Of a DNA stretch of 64,000 nucleotides, positions 16,596 through 25,854 are shown in pieces. Both the position numbers and the translations under genes were made by a program. Origin of the DNA: an uncultured Aquimarina sp. (GTDB lineage Bacteria; Bacteroidota; Bacteroidia; Flavobacteriales; Flavobacteriaceae); NCBI GenBank assembly GCA_947495425.1, contig CANLYR010000004.1, forward strand, positions 1 through 64,000, in the 5' to 3' direction. Numbering within the stretch: position 1 is the first letter of the stretch; every line of letters starts with the position of its first letter. The notes under the pieces were generated by a model that saw only the letters and a list, made by a program, of their open reading frames with translations, was not told the origin of the DNA and searched no databases.

Positions 16596-16641
16596 GCATT
16601 TTACCAATGGAATCTCAAGCCTACAATAAATACATCAATAA

Positions 16642-17217
16642 ATGGAATCGGCTCGAATATTAATTATAGAGGATAATGATATAGATGCAAAACTTATAGA
16701 ACGAGAAACTATTAAGTTTAATTCTAGTGTAGTTGTGAAAATTGTAAAATCTCTGGATGATTTGATAAGTGCAATATCAACATTCAAACCTAATGTAATT
16801 TTGAGTGATTTTGATATGAGAACCTACAATGCTTTTGATGTACTTAACATCATCGAAAATTCTGGGTTAAATATACCATGTGTCATTGTTACTGGCATTA
16901 TTAATGATGAAGAAACCGTTGCCAGACTAATTTTAAAGGGCGCTGTAGGTTTCATACAAAAAAAGAACATGTTTCATTTAAAACAAAAACTACATCAGGT
17001 TCTGGTCGAATTAGACAACTCATTTTCTACAAATTTCGAGATTTTTGAAAATAAATTGCAATTATTGCACCGCATAAGAAAAGTACATTTTGATTTAGAC
17101 CAAATGGCTCAAAAACTTCCTGAGCTTTCAGAATTTAATGCAGAATTTAATAATAATATAGAGGATATAATCACCGAAATTGAAAGTTTGTATAAAAAAC
17201 TACCCTTATTAAAATAA
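16642..17217 (+). CDS. Receiver protein with helical C-terminal extension
   Basis: 191 residues. Residues 1-120 are a receiver with acidic pocket EDND (10-13), phospho-acceptor Asp56 (LSDFDMR), Thr of VTG near 84 and a Lys pair in IQKKN. Residues 125-190 form a helical tail without a recognised output domain (LQLLHRIRKVHFDLDQMAQKL). It may dimerise or bind a partner. The gene follows the AraC regulator by 46 bases and is closed by a terminator at 17227. Confidence 0.85.
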   Translation: MESARILIIEDNDIDAKLIERETIKFNSSVVVKIVKSLDDLISAISTFKPNVILSDFDMRTYNAFDVLNIIENSGLNIPCVIVTGIINDEETVARLILKGAVGFIQKKNMFHLKQKLHQVLVELDNSFSTNFEIFENKLQLLHRIRKVHFDLDQMAQKLPELSEFNAEFNNNIEDIITEIESLYKKLPLLK

Positions 17218-17226
17218 ATAAAAAAA

Positions 17227-17252
17227 GTAGAATACAAATACTCATATTCTAC
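17227..17252. terminator. Bidirectional terminator between convergent genes
   Basis: 8-bp arms (GTAGAATA at 17227-17234, TATTCTAC at 17245-17252) have an A-run on the left and T-run (CTTCTTTTTT) on the right. It sits between the receiver gene (plus) and the AraC gene (minus), so it can serve both. Confidence 0.75.
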
Positions 17253-17276
17253 TTCTTTTTTAACCAAATCAACTAT

Positions 17277-18296
17277 CTAAGCACTCATAGCACTATATTT
17301 TAGATTATCATGAAAGGTTTTAGGACTACATCCGAATTTTTCTTTAAAAATCTTTGAAAAATAACTTCTGCTACTAAATCCTACACTATATACGATTTCT
17401 GAAATATTAAGGTCTGTTGTTTTAATAAGCTCCTCGGCTATTTCAAGTCTTACATTTTTTATATAACCAGTTACTGTTCTTCCGAATAAATGTTTAAATC
17501 CTATTTGCAATTTTGCAGGAGTCAACCCAGTCTCATTAGCAATACCATCTAGAGAATATTGATTATCGACATTATTTTTTATCTTCAATCCAAAGTTTTG
17601 TATGGTTTTTAGCTCATCTTTGGTCAATACATCAAAAAAGGTATTAGCAATACTTATATCATCCTGATGATGTTGTATTTCTAAGGCTAAAATAAGCTGC
17701 ACCATACCTTCAATCATCAGTTTTTTGACTACTCCCTCCTCTTTTACTTCTCTTAGCTTTTGAATTTGTGTGGCTATTCTTAAGTTGTAGGAACCAAAGT
17801 AAGTAAAACTGCCATCTTGCGAATTATCTATAAACAATGAATGAATATTCATCATCAAAGAAGATAAAGCCACCGCAGATTTCAAAAGGTTAACTGTTAT
17901 AATACATAGACTTACATGAGAATCTTTTTTGAAATGTAGAGTAGTCCTTTTATTTTTATTATGAAGGATAGCCGTTTGAAACTCATTGAATTGATGCTGT
18001 TGACTACTCCCACCAAAACTTACCAGACATTGATCCTTCTGACTATATAGAAAATGCAAAGGATTCAAAGCAACATCACCCAAATAGATAGTCATATCCT
18101 GATGACAATGTAAATCTATTTCTAAAAATAAATTATGCTCCTGAACTTCTAGTCCTCTAATATGACCAGTTGCCAGTGAATTTTTAACTTCAATCATATA
18201 TTCTCCTAAGTTCTTGGAAAGATTACCCTGTAGTTGGTCTGTAATTTCAGAAAACACAAGAGTACTATTTTTTTGTTCTATGTCTGATAATGTCAT
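17277..18296 (-). CDS. AraC-type transcriptional regulator (paralogue 2)
   Basis: 339 residues, same architecture as paralogue 1: sensor region with GHIRGLEVQEHNLFLEIDL near 45-63, and C-terminal AraC HTH pair (SLDGIANETGLTPAKLQIGFKHLF, then ISEIVYSVGFSSRSYFSKIFKEKFGCSPK). It is very similar in its HTH to paralogues 3 and 4. A 53-codon ORF lies immediately upstream on the same strand (16-base gap), perhaps co-transcribed. The N-terminal region resembles no small-molecule binding fold I can name, so the inducer is unknown. Confidence 0.88.
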   Translation of the reverse strand: MTLSDIEQKNSTLVFSEITDQLQGNLSKNLGEYMIEVKNSLATGHIRGLEVQEHNLFLEIDLHCHQDMTIYLGDVALNPLHFLYSQKDQCLVSFGGSSQQHQFNEFQTAILHNKNKRTTLHFKKDSHVSLCIITVNLLKSAVALSSLMMNIHSLFIDNSQDGSFTYFGSYNLRIATQIQKLREVKEEGVVKKLMIEGMVQLILALEIQHHQDDISIANTFFDVLTKDELKTIQNFGLKIKNNVDNQYSLDGIANETGLTPAKLQIGFKHLFGRTVTGYIKNVRLEIAEELIKTTDLNISEIVYSVGFSSRSYFSKIFKEKFGCSPKTFHDNLKYSAMSA

Positions 18297-18312
18297 AACG
18301 TTGATTTTAAGT

Positions 18313-18474
18313 TTAGTATTTAAGACTTTCTGAATTCATAATTCCAGATTCAGCATCGAATTCAATTCTATTATGCTCACCGGAGTTACTTGAAAAATTA
18401 GCTGATGCTGAAGCAGTCAGAGGTATTGGTCTTCGAAACACCTTGCCGACTTTTGCGTATTGATGTAATAGCAT
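18313..18474 (-). CDS. 53-residue small ORF upstream of AraC gene
   Basis: ATG at 18474 encodes MLLHQYAKVGKVFRRPIPLT followed by a Ser/Ala/Asn-rich and then acidic tail, ending in TAA at 18313. It has no transmembrane helix or signal peptide. It precedes the AraC gene by 16 bases on the same strand, which favours a real cistron. It could be a regulator-modulating peptide or simply a leader ORF. No family is recognised. Confidence 0.4.
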   Translation of the reverse strand: MLLHQYAKVGKVFRRPIPLTASASANFSSNSGEHNRIEFDAESGIMNSESLKY

Positions 18475-18634
18475 GATATTTGACGATTAAATTAATTTTG
18501 TTTAACTTTTTATCAAATATCCGAAACAAAACAAAAATCTGATTATATAATTTTCATATAGTGTTATAAAATCTTTAGGATTGTTAGTTACAAGTAGACT
18601 TTTAAGCTTAAAAAGGGTAATTAGCTAGTGCTGT

Positions 18635-18652
18635 ATACCATATTTATGGTAT
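18635..18652. promoter_or_regulatory. 8-bp inverted repeat, possible operator
   Basis: ATACCATA and TATGGTAT flank TT, giving a perfect 18-base dyad about 160 bases upstream of the small ORF/AraC unit (minus) and 95 bases beyond the receiver stop. There is no T-run, so it looks more like a protein-binding dyad than a terminator. Confidence 0.3.
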
Positions 18653-18746
18653 TTATAGAGGATTATGAAGAAGTAACGGTCCAAAAACTATGAAGAGGAA
18701 ATACTATGGTAAATTTAATTATGTTGCTTTAAGTTAGATAGCATAC

Positions 18747-19193
18747 CTATATAGATAGCAAAAAGTTCTCTCTATTAAGATTGGATGTATGGTATTGCCA
18801 GTTTAATTTGAGAACTTGTCTTACTATTTTTTTTAGTTTTTTAAAATCGTTAGGTTTATTAATATAAATATTGGCACCTTTAATAAAGGTTTGCTCAATA
18901 TCTTTGTCTGATGAAGAGGTAGAATAAATAGCTACCGAGAGTTCTTTTAGCTTACTGGTGCTTCTAATTTCAGTGAGGCATTCCATACCGTTTTTAATAG
19001 GCATATTTAAATCCAAAAATACCAAATGCGGTAAGGGTTGACCTGAAAGTGAAATGTAATCCATAAATTCTTGCCCATTAGAAAACAACAGCAAGTTAGT
19101 ATTCATATCTACTTCTTCTATTGCATCCTTAAATAGTAGTCGGTCATCTTCATCATCATCAACCAAAACGATTTTTAATACATCCAAATTCAT
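18747..19193 (-). CDS. Single-domain response regulator (Rcp1-like)
   Basis: 148 residues, one receiver domain: acidic pocket VDDDEDD (11-17), Asp61 in VFLDLNMP, Thr/Ser in YSTSSSD near 90-95, Lys in YINKPND. The N- and C-terminal layout is that of receivers paired with phytochrome-like kinases. It lies next to a short AraC-type gene on the same strand (15-base gap) and divergently from the PAS kinase at 20028, which may be its partner. Confidence 0.9.
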   Translation of the reverse strand: MNLDVLKIVLVDDDEDDRLLFKDAIEEVDMNTNLLLFSNGQEFMDYISLSGQPLPHLVFLDLNMPIKNGMECLTEIRSTSKLKELSVAIYSTSSSDKDIEQTFIKGANIYINKPNDFKKLKKIVRQVLKLNWQYHTSNLNRENFLLSI

Positions 19194-19208
19194 ACACTCT
19201 CGAGTTGA

Positions 19209-19766
19209 TTAATTTTTTAATGATTTATTACGTTCTCTAATAATATGTCGAAAAACAGTTGGTGTTAGACCTGTGGTTTTCTTAAATTGACCTGATAAAT
19301 GTGCTACACTGCTATATCCAAGGGTATAGGCAACCTCAGTAAGTGTTAGTCTATCTTCTAAAATTAAAGCTTTAGCTCTATCGACACGCTTTAATATTAC
19401 AAAACTTTCTATAGACGTATATGTACTCTCAGAAAATATGCTAGATAAATAAGCATAAGAATATGCTAATTTCTCTGATAAATATGTCGATGTCTTATGC
19501 TGTTTTTCTATAGAGGAATTAGCTATCATTTCAGTAATGGAGTCCTTAATTCTCTGTACAATCTCGCTTTTATGATCATTTATAATTTCAATACCATATA
19601 TGGATAGTAAAGAGGTCAGCTCCTTAATGGTTTCAACATTCAGAGGTTCATTAAATTCTACCTCACCTAATCCATTAATGCTATAATCTACTCCCAACTT
19701 ACCTAACTGCTCCTCTAGCGTTTTTCTGAAAATTATATTAATATCATATTTTAAATAAAGCTTCAT
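19209..19766 (-). CDS. Short AraC-family HTH regulator
   Basis: 185 residues from the ATG at 19766 (MKLYLKYDINIIF). A longer in-frame start at 19931 adds 55 residues that look non-coding and do not match the family. The family is a compact Bacteroidota type with an N-terminal ~80-residue alpha/beta domain and an AraC HTH at about 105-185 (LSEKLAYSYAYLSSIFSE, then LTEVAYTLGYSSVAHLSGQFKKTTGLTP). It differs from the six longer AraC paralogues. It is co-oriented with the receiver at 18747. Confidence 0.85.
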   Translation of the reverse strand: MKLYLKYDINIIFRKTLEEQLGKLGVDYSINGLGEVEFNEPLNVETIKELTSLLSIYGIEIINDHKSEIVQRIKDSITEMIANSSIEKQHKTSTYLSEKLAYSYAYLSSIFSESTYTSIESFVILKRVDRAKALILEDRLTLTEVAYTLGYSSVAHLSGQFKKTTGLTPTVFRHIIRERNKSLKN

Positions 19767-20027
19767 AAGATAGTAAGGCGTTGAAAAATCAAAATTATAC
19801 AATCGATTTTCAAACAAAGATAAATAAAAGGGTCTTGCGACATCCCTGTCTGGCAATTGAATTAAAGCTATTCTTATCTCATTTGAATTTTTCTTTAACA
19901 CTTTACAATAAATTTCAGGAAAAATGTACAACTTATGACGTCATAAATGAAATTGTATTTCTTTTTTCATTTTTTTTATCATAAAATATATCTATTTATT
20001 AGCTTTAATCTTCAAATAAGAATACAG

Positions 20028-21572
20028 TTGGCAAAATCTTTAAACTTTTTAAATAATTTATTACATCGATCAGATAATATAATTTTCTTTTTGATACCTA
20101 TATATATGGGCGATGATATTGTTGATTTTGAATTGGATTATGTCACAGAAAATATAAAAAAGCTAACTACGAATAAAAGCAGTGATCTCATTCATAAAAA
20201 TATGACTACTCTTTTTCCTGATATATACGAGAATGGAATTTTCGAAATTCTAGCGGCTTGTTATACCAAGAAAGACTTTGAAATATCTTTTGAACGCAAA
20301 CTGAATTTTTGTGGAAATGATGTTTGGTTGCGATGCCACGTTTCAAAATACAAAAAAGGCATAACAGTTACTTGCAGCGAAATTTCTAAACTTAAACATA
20401 CAGAACATAAATTAAGAGAATTAAATAAGCAATTAGAATTTAAGAATGCTACACTAAAAGAAGCTGAAATTATCTCTAAATCAGCAAGTTTTCGTTGGAG
20501 TATTAAAAAAAATACATGGGTGTTGTCTGAAAACACTCAAAATTTATTTGATCTTAGCCATGACGCTATAGGTAGACTTAAGAATGGTATTTTTGATTTT
20601 ATGAGTACAAAAGATAGTGATAAAATTAAATCGGCTATACAACTTTATCAATATGAAAGTTATCTACCTACCCAATATTTTCAAATCCATAAGGATAAAA
20701 AAATAAACTACTTCTCTATATCTGGAAATTTTGTACCGGTAGCTTCTGGACAGATGATACTTGGAGTAATTAAGGACATTACCACTTCTATCGAGAGTGA
20801 AAAACGGCTTACTCAACAAAATAAAGACTTGATCAAATCAAATACCGAACTAGACTCCTTTAACCATATTGCCAGTCATGACCTACAAGAACCCCTGCGT
20901 AAAATTATGATGTTTATTTCTAGAGTAAATGACTTGGGTCATCAGGATTTATCTGAAAAAGTAAAGATGTATCTTGGTAAAATTGAATCTTCTGCAGACC
21001 GTATGCAAGAATTGATTAAACAACTCTTGGCGTATTCGAGAATAGGAAAAATTGGCGTAACTTATGAAAAGGTAGATCTACAGGAAGTTTTTAATGCTAC
21101 AGTACAAGATTTGGCAGAAGTTACACCTGACACCTATGTTATTGATCAAACCAATGAATTGCCGGTTATAGATGGTGTTGCTTTTTTGATACATCAATTA
21201 TTTTTTAATATCATGGCAAACGCTATTAAATATAGACATCCGGATAGAAAATTACATTTAGAAATTTCTTCAACGATAGTTCAAGGAACTAGTATAACTC
21301 TAGACAATACTGATCTAGAATCAAACGAGATGGTCGAATTACATTTTAAAGATAACGGTATCGGATTTAAACAAGAACATGTAGATAAAATTTTTGAGCT
21401 TTTTCAGAGACTTCATCAAAAAAATGAATATTCTGGTACGGGCATTGGATTAGCGATTTGTAAAAAAATTACAGAAACACATCACGGATCTATTTCTGCT
21501 ATTGGAATGCTTGATCTAGGTTGTACTTTTATTGTCCAACTACCAATTCATCAAAATAAAAACTTACAATGA
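20028..21572 (+). CDS. PAS-domain sensor histidine kinase
   Basis: The N-terminal PAS begins near NNLLHRSDNIIFFLIPIYMGDD, so the start must lie upstream of the Met at 20106. TTG at 20028 is the best guess. An ATG at 19947 would add poly-T-derived residues that look non-coding. Two PAS modules (about the first 270 residues, the second around KSASFRWSIKKNTW) are followed by HisKA with His in FNHIASHDLQEP and an HATPase with IMANAIKYRHP, FKDNGIGF and GTGIGLAICKK. The HisKA type is the phytochrome-like class found with Rcp receivers. It is cytoplasmic and lies between a receiver gene (divergent) and the bacteriophytochrome. Confidence 0.88.
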   Translation: MAKSLNFLNNLLHRSDNIIFFLIPIYMGDDIVDFELDYVTENIKKLTTNKSSDLIHKNMTTLFPDIYENGIFEILAACYTKKDFEISFERKLNFCGNDVWLRCHVSKYKKGITVTCSEISKLKHTEHKLRELNKQLEFKNATLKEAEIISKSASFRWSIKKNTWVLSENTQNLFDLSHDAIGRLKNGIFDFMSTKDSDKIKSAIQLYQYESYLPTQYFQIHKDKKINYFSISGNFVPVASGQMILGVIKDITTSIESEKRLTQQNKDLIKSNTELDSFNHIASHDLQEPLRKIMMFISRVNDLGHQDLSEKVKMYLGKIESSADRMQELIKQLLAYSRIGKIGVTYEKVDLQEVFNATVQDLAEVTPDTYVIDQTNELPVIDGVAFLIHQLFFNIMANAIKYRHPDRKLHLEISSTIVQGTSITLDNTDLESNEMVELHFKDNGIGFKQEHVDKIFELFQRLHQKNEYSGTGIGLAICKKITETHHGSISAIGMLDLGCTFIVQLPIHQNKNLQ

Positions 21573-21690
21573 TCAAAAAACACGAGTATATAATAATGGT
21601 GTATATACGTAATCATAGTAGCAAAATAAGGTTTCTCTTTAGTGTTGAAGCGGTAAATCCTATAAAATTCACTTAAACCCAAAAATTTGT

Positions 21691-23910
21691 ATGGAAAGTC
21701 CATCTATTTTATATCCAAAAAAAATCGATCTTACCAATTGTGATAAAGAACCAATACACATTTTAGGTAAAACACAAAATCATGGTTTTTTGGTTGCTTT
21801 TGATCAAAAATCAAATCAAGTAACGTATTACAGTAAGAATAGTCTAGATCTTTTTGAAAAGAATGACGCTCAGATGCTTTCTTCATACCTCAAAGATTTA
21901 CTTCCTGAAGATGATGTTGTAGATGATATTTTGTCTAGTGTTCAAGAAAAAAAAACATCTCCTATCCATATTACTATAAAAAATCGTGATTATATAGTGC
22001 TATCGCATCAAAATGACAATTCGATACTTATAGAATTCGAAAGCGTTGGTGAAGAATTAAACCCCATACACTACCAAGAGCAATTATCAAAAGCTATTGC
22101 AGAAATTGCTTCGGCACACGATGAGTTATCCATGTGCAATACAACAGCAAAGTTGATCAAGGAGTTTTATGATTATGACCGCGTAATGGTCTATCAATTT
22201 GATAGTGATTGGAATGGCAAAGTGGTATCCGAAGCATGTAATCCAGAATTAGAGCGTTGGTTAGGGCTTCATTATCCGGCATCAGATATTCCACAACAAG
22301 CCAGAAAACTATTTTTAACCCAAGGGGTACGAATCATTGCTGATGTCAATTCTGAGCCTGAGCTAATTGTCACAGATCCTTCTAACAAAATACCTTTGGA
22401 TTTATCAAACTCTGAACTTAGAGCTGTTTCACCCATTCATATTGAATATTTATCCAACATGAAAGTTGAAGCTACACTTACTGCGGCTATTATATATCAG
22501 AATCAATTATGGGGTTTAATCGCTTGTCATAATTACAGTCCAAAATTTATAAATTATCATCATCGCGTTTCTTGCCAATTTATTACACAGGTATTTGCTA
22601 CACAATTAGGATTACGAGCTACTAATTCACTGCTTCAAAAAACAAACCAGTCCAATCAAATTAGATCAAAACTCATCGATAAAATGAGTCAGAATTGGGA
22701 TATTCAATCTATATTTTCAGAAGGGAAATATTCAATCCTGGACATTACAGAAGCAAAGGGAGCTGCCATTAGTATGAATAAGCAAATTAAAACTATAGGA
22801 GTTACGCCAGATGAAGATAAAATTAAAAAACTAATCCGTTGGTTACATGAAAAATCACCCATGAATAGCTTTAGCACCAATAATCTAAGCAGCGAATACC
22901 AAGATGGAGATGAGATTGTTAAAGTGGCCTCGGGGCTTCTAGCTGTCTTTATTTCTAAAGCGAAAGAAGACGTTATACTATGGTTTAAACCAGAAGTCAT
23001 ACAAACCATTGATTGGGGCGGTAATCCCAACAAAGCAGTAGTACTAGAGAATAAAAGGATATCTCCTAGAAAATCATTTGAAAAATGGTCTCAAGAACAA
23101 GCAGGATTTAGCCACCCGTGGCTAGATTATGAGATCGCCGCCGCAAAAGCTCTTAAAGAACATATTGCTGAGATCATCATTCAAAAATATGAACAAATTA
23201 CTACGCTTAACCAAAAATTACAAAATGCATATAGAGAATTAGAATCCTTTAGCTACAGCGTATCTCATGACTTAAGGGCACCACTTAGAGGAATTGATGG
23301 ATTTGCACAAGTCATCAAAGAGGACTACTTTGATAGCCTGGATGACTACGGAAAACAAGCAGTAAGCACCATAATATTGTCAATTGATAAAATGAACCAG
23401 TTAATCGATGATATATTATCGTTTTCTGGATTAGGGAAAACTTCTCCAAAAAGAGAAAAAATATCAATACAAAAAATTGTAACTGAGGTATTAGAGTTTA
23501 TTCAGCCTAAAATCGTTTATGAAAATATAACTATACAAATTGAAGAATTACCCGAATCTTATGGTGATAAACGTATGGTTTTTCAATTACTTAATAATCT
23601 AATTGGCAACGCTCTAAAATATTCATCCAAAGTAGCACACCCCAAAGTGATCATTGGATTCAAAAAAAACGCCTACTATATAAAAGATAACGGGATCGGA
23701 TTTGATATACAACACAGTAATAAAATATTTGGAGTGTTTAACCGGTTGGTAAATGATGAATATGAAGGGTCTGGTATTGGCTTAGCAATCGCTAAGCGTA
23801 TTGTAGAAAAACATAACGGAACTATTTGGGTAAATAGTGCATTGCACGAAGGTGCCACGTTTTATTTTACTCTAAATGATGAACAACAAAATTCATTAAC
23901 TGAAAAATAA
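21691..23910 (+). CDS. bphP: Bacteriophytochrome histidine kinase
   Basis: 739 residues, PAS (1-110), GAF (135-300), PHY (315-500), HisKA and HATPase. The biliverdin-binding Cys is Cys17 (LTNCDKEPIH). GAF has the DIP motif at 199-201 (ASDIPQQARKLF) and chromophore-contacting His near 250 and 280. The PHY tongue carries the PRxSF motif near 459-463. The kinase has His526 (SYSVSHDLRAP), NALKYSS, IKDNGIGF and GSGIGLAIAKR. It senses red/far-red light through biliverdin. A receiver and heme oxygenase follow immediately, completing a photoreceptor module. Confidence 0.95.
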   Translation: MESPSILYPKKIDLTNCDKEPIHILGKTQNHGFLVAFDQKSNQVTYYSKNSLDLFEKNDAQMLSSYLKDLLPEDDVVDDILSSVQEKKTSPIHITIKNRDYIVLSHQNDNSILIEFESVGEELNPIHYQEQLSKAIAEIASAHDELSMCNTTAKLIKEFYDYDRVMVYQFDSDWNGKVVSEACNPELERWLGLHYPASDIPQQARKLFLTQGVRIIADVNSEPELIVTDPSNKIPLDLSNSELRAVSPIHIEYLSNMKVEATLTAAIIYQNQLWGLIACHNYSPKFINYHHRVSCQFITQVFATQLGLRATNSLLQKTNQSNQIRSKLIDKMSQNWDIQSIFSEGKYSILDITEAKGAAISMNKQIKTIGVTPDEDKIKKLIRWLHEKSPMNSFSTNNLSSEYQDGDEIVKVASGLLAVFISKAKEDVILWFKPEVIQTIDWGGNPNKAVVLENKRISPRKSFEKWSQEQAGFSHPWLDYEIAAAKALKEHIAEIIIQKYEQITTLNQKLQNAYRELESFSYSVSHDLRAPLRGIDGFAQVIKEDYFDSLDDYGKQAVSTIILSIDKMNQLIDDILSFSGLGKTSPKREKISIQKIVTEVLEFIQPKIVYENITIQIEELPESYGDKRMVFQLLNNLIGNALKYSSKVAHPKVIIGFKKNAYYIKDNGIGFDIQHSNKIFGVFNRLVNDEYEGSGIGLAIAKRIVEKHNGTIWVNSALHEGATFYFTLNDEQQNSLTEK

Positions 23911-23983
23911 ATATAGTACCCTATTTGGATAAGAATTTTTAGAAAAAGAAAATGCGAAAAAATTGTTTTAATATATTTGTAAC

Positions 23984-24403
23984 ATGAATAAACCCTATGT
24001 CCTATCAGTAGAAGATAATCGTTCTGATATTGCTTTAATGGAACGAATTTTTGAAAAAGAAATACCCGAATGTCAGGTTCAATATATAGAAGATGGTGAA
24101 TCTGCAATTCAATATTTTGAAACTCCTGAATTTTCTGAAAATCCACCGAAGTGTATTTTAATGGATATTAAATTACCAAAGATGAATGGACTTGAGGTGT
24201 TGGATTATCTTCGAAATAAGAAAGAAATCAAGAACATTCCTGTTATCATTTTAAGTTCATCAGATCGATCAGAGGAAATTGTCGAAACCTATAAATTAGG
24301 TGGAAATAGTTATGTAGAAAAACCAAAATCCTACGCTGGTTTGAGAGAAATATTACCAAGAATCGTTCAATATTGGACTATTTATAATAAATCTCCTCGA
24401 TAA
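23984..24403 (+). CDS. Phytochrome-associated response regulator (Rcp1-like)
   Basis: 139 residues, one receiver domain: acidic VEDNRSD near 9-15, Asp61 in CILMDIKLP, Ser of ILSSSDRS, Lys of YVEKPKS. It follows the bacteriophytochrome by 73 bases and precedes heme oxygenase by 36, the usual gene order of bphP-response regulator-bphO modules. It therefore should be the phosphate acceptor for the phytochrome kinase. Confidence 0.92.
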   Translation: MNKPYVLSVEDNRSDIALMERIFEKEIPECQVQYIEDGESAIQYFETPEFSENPPKCILMDIKLPKMNGLEVLDYLRNKKEIKNIPVIILSSSDRSEEIVETYKLGGNSYVEKPKSYAGLREILPRIVQYWTIYNKSPR

Positions 24404-24439
24404 ATGACGTTATTAGTAAAATAAGATAATAAAAACGAT

Positions 24440-25039
24440 ATGATTAAACGTTCGAGTAATATCGACCAGGCCACAAAAGGGTTTTCTATTCTTGAACATT
24501 TAAAGGATAAAACGACCAAACATCATCAATTAGCTGAGAAAAAAAATTTGGCGAAATTTATTATAGATCATTCAATAACCACTGATCAGTATAAAGAGCT
24601 ATTAAAGAAAAATTATTGTATTTATGCTGCTATAGAAAAATTTTTAAACACTAATAAGAATTTAGCTACATCTAATCTTAAACCATTTATTTCATTCGAT
24701 AAAAGTAACGCACTCAAAAAGGATCTTGACAGCTATTCGGTTGATATTAGTGCAACAAAACAGATTAAAATAAAATTACCCAATAATTTTGGGGCACTTG
24801 TAGGAGCCTTATATGTTATAGAGGGATCCATGCTAGGTGGATTACTCATTGCTAAGCATCTTAAACAATGTCCCCAATTAAATGACTCCAATACCCATTA
24901 TTTTTTTGGAGGAGATCCTAAAGATCACTTAGCAAGATGGAAAAATCTCTGTAAAAATTTAGAAAACAGATCGTATACTCAAGAAGAAGTAAGTGCATCG
25001 GTAGATGCAGCCTCTTTAGTGTTCGAGAGTTTTTATTAA
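24440..25039 (+). CDS. bphO: Biliverdin-producing heme oxygenase
   Basis: 199 residues, all-helical. The proximal heme ligand region is KTTKHHQLAE with His29 favoured, and the distal helix carries ALYVIEGSMLGGLLIAKHL near 128-146, typical of bacterial heme oxygenases. The enzyme opens heme to biliverdin, releasing iron and CO, and so supplies the chromophore of the adjacent phytochrome. It is third in the module. The DoxX-like gene at 25097 follows after 57 bases. Confidence 0.9.
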   Translation: MIKRSSNIDQATKGFSILEHLKDKTTKHHQLAEKKNLAKFIIDHSITTDQYKELLKKNYCIYAAIEKFLNTNKNLATSNLKPFISFDKSNALKKDLDSYSVDISATKQIKIKLPNNFGALVGALYVIEGSMLGGLLIAKHLKQCPQLNDSNTHYFFGGDPKDHLARWKNLCKNLENRSYTQEEVSASVDAASLVFESFY

Positions 25040-25096
25040 GACTTGCATGCAAATTTCAATACGTATAGTATACCATCATCTCTAAATTTAAGTTGA

Positions 25097-25441
25097 ATGA
25101 ATATATCAAATAGTATCCTTTTCTTTTCTGCAGCATCCTTTCTTTTTTACGGAATAAGTTGTTTGTTTTTACCTCATATGAAAAATGAGTTTATCCGTTT
25201 CGGTTTAGAAAATAAAAGAATTTTAACTGGGATATTACAAATATTAGGAAGCCTGGGTCTATTATTTGGATATTTTTATTCTCCTATACTGGTTATTATT
25301 TCAGCTGCAGGACTTGCTTTACTTATGATACTTGGTTTTGGTGTTAGAATAAAAATAAAAGATCCGATAGTAGCTTCATCGCCTGCATTATTTTATGCGA
25401 TCCTAAATACTTATTTAGCATTTCGATATGTATCTCTTTAA
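25097..25441 (+). CDS. DoxX-like four-helix membrane protein
   Basis: 114 residues with four predicted membrane helices, the third and fourth around a conserved IKIKDPIVASSPALFY segment. It looks like the DoxX-like membrane family, whose function is unclear in most members. It lies tail-to-tail with a related gene at 25447, which shares KIKDP followed by Ser-x-Pro-Ala. It may belong to the phytochrome/heme oxygenase transcript. Confidence 0.75.
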   Translation: MNISNSILFFSAASFLFYGISCLFLPHMKNEFIRFGLENKRILTGILQILGSLGLLFGYFYSPILVIISAAGLALLMILGFGVRIKIKDPIVASSPALFYAILNTYLAFRYVSL

Positions 25442-25446
25442 AGTAT

Positions 25447-25833
25447 CTAAAAATAAAGGTTGATATGACTGCTCGCCGCAATAAGGGTGCACATAACAAA
25501 AAATAAAAATGCCGGAAAAGATTTGTATAGTGGATCTTTAATTTTGAAATGCATTGCAATTGATCCTAATAAAAGAGTAGCCAGTCCTAAAGCCGAAGGT
25601 TCTTTAAGCACTGGAAATTGTATTGAAATCAACAATAAAATTGCAAAAATAACCTTAAGCGCTCCGATAACATAGCAAGACCAAACTGGAAGTCCATACT
25701 CTCGAAACTCCTCGATAATAGTTGTGGCATTACCTCCCCTCCACTTGGTTGCTTTTTTATTCTGAATAAGCCAAACATTCAGTATACTTAAACCGACGAT
25801 CATTTGCATGGCGATGATTACATAATTACTCAT
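25447..25833 (-). CDS. DoxX-like four-helix membrane protein (convergent relative)
   Basis: 128 residues with four membrane helices and the motif MHFKIKDPLYKSFPAFLF near 91-108. The arrangement of helices and this motif match the family of the convergent gene at 25097, although the central loop (WRGGNATTIIEEFREYGLPVWS) is longer. Only 5 bases separate the two 3' ends. Confidence 0.75.
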   Translation of the reverse strand: MSNYVIIAMQMIVGLSILNVWLIQNKKATKWRGGNATTIIEEFREYGLPVWSCYVIGALKVIFAILLLISIQFPVLKEPSALGLATLLLGSIAMHFKIKDPLYKSFPAFLFFVMCTLIAASSHINLYF

Positions 25834-25854
25834 ATTAATATTATGTTTCTATTT

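Noticed and set aside
19767..19931. Longer N-terminus for the short AraC regulator
   Set aside because: The extra 55 residues do not look coding and the family starts at the Met at 19766.
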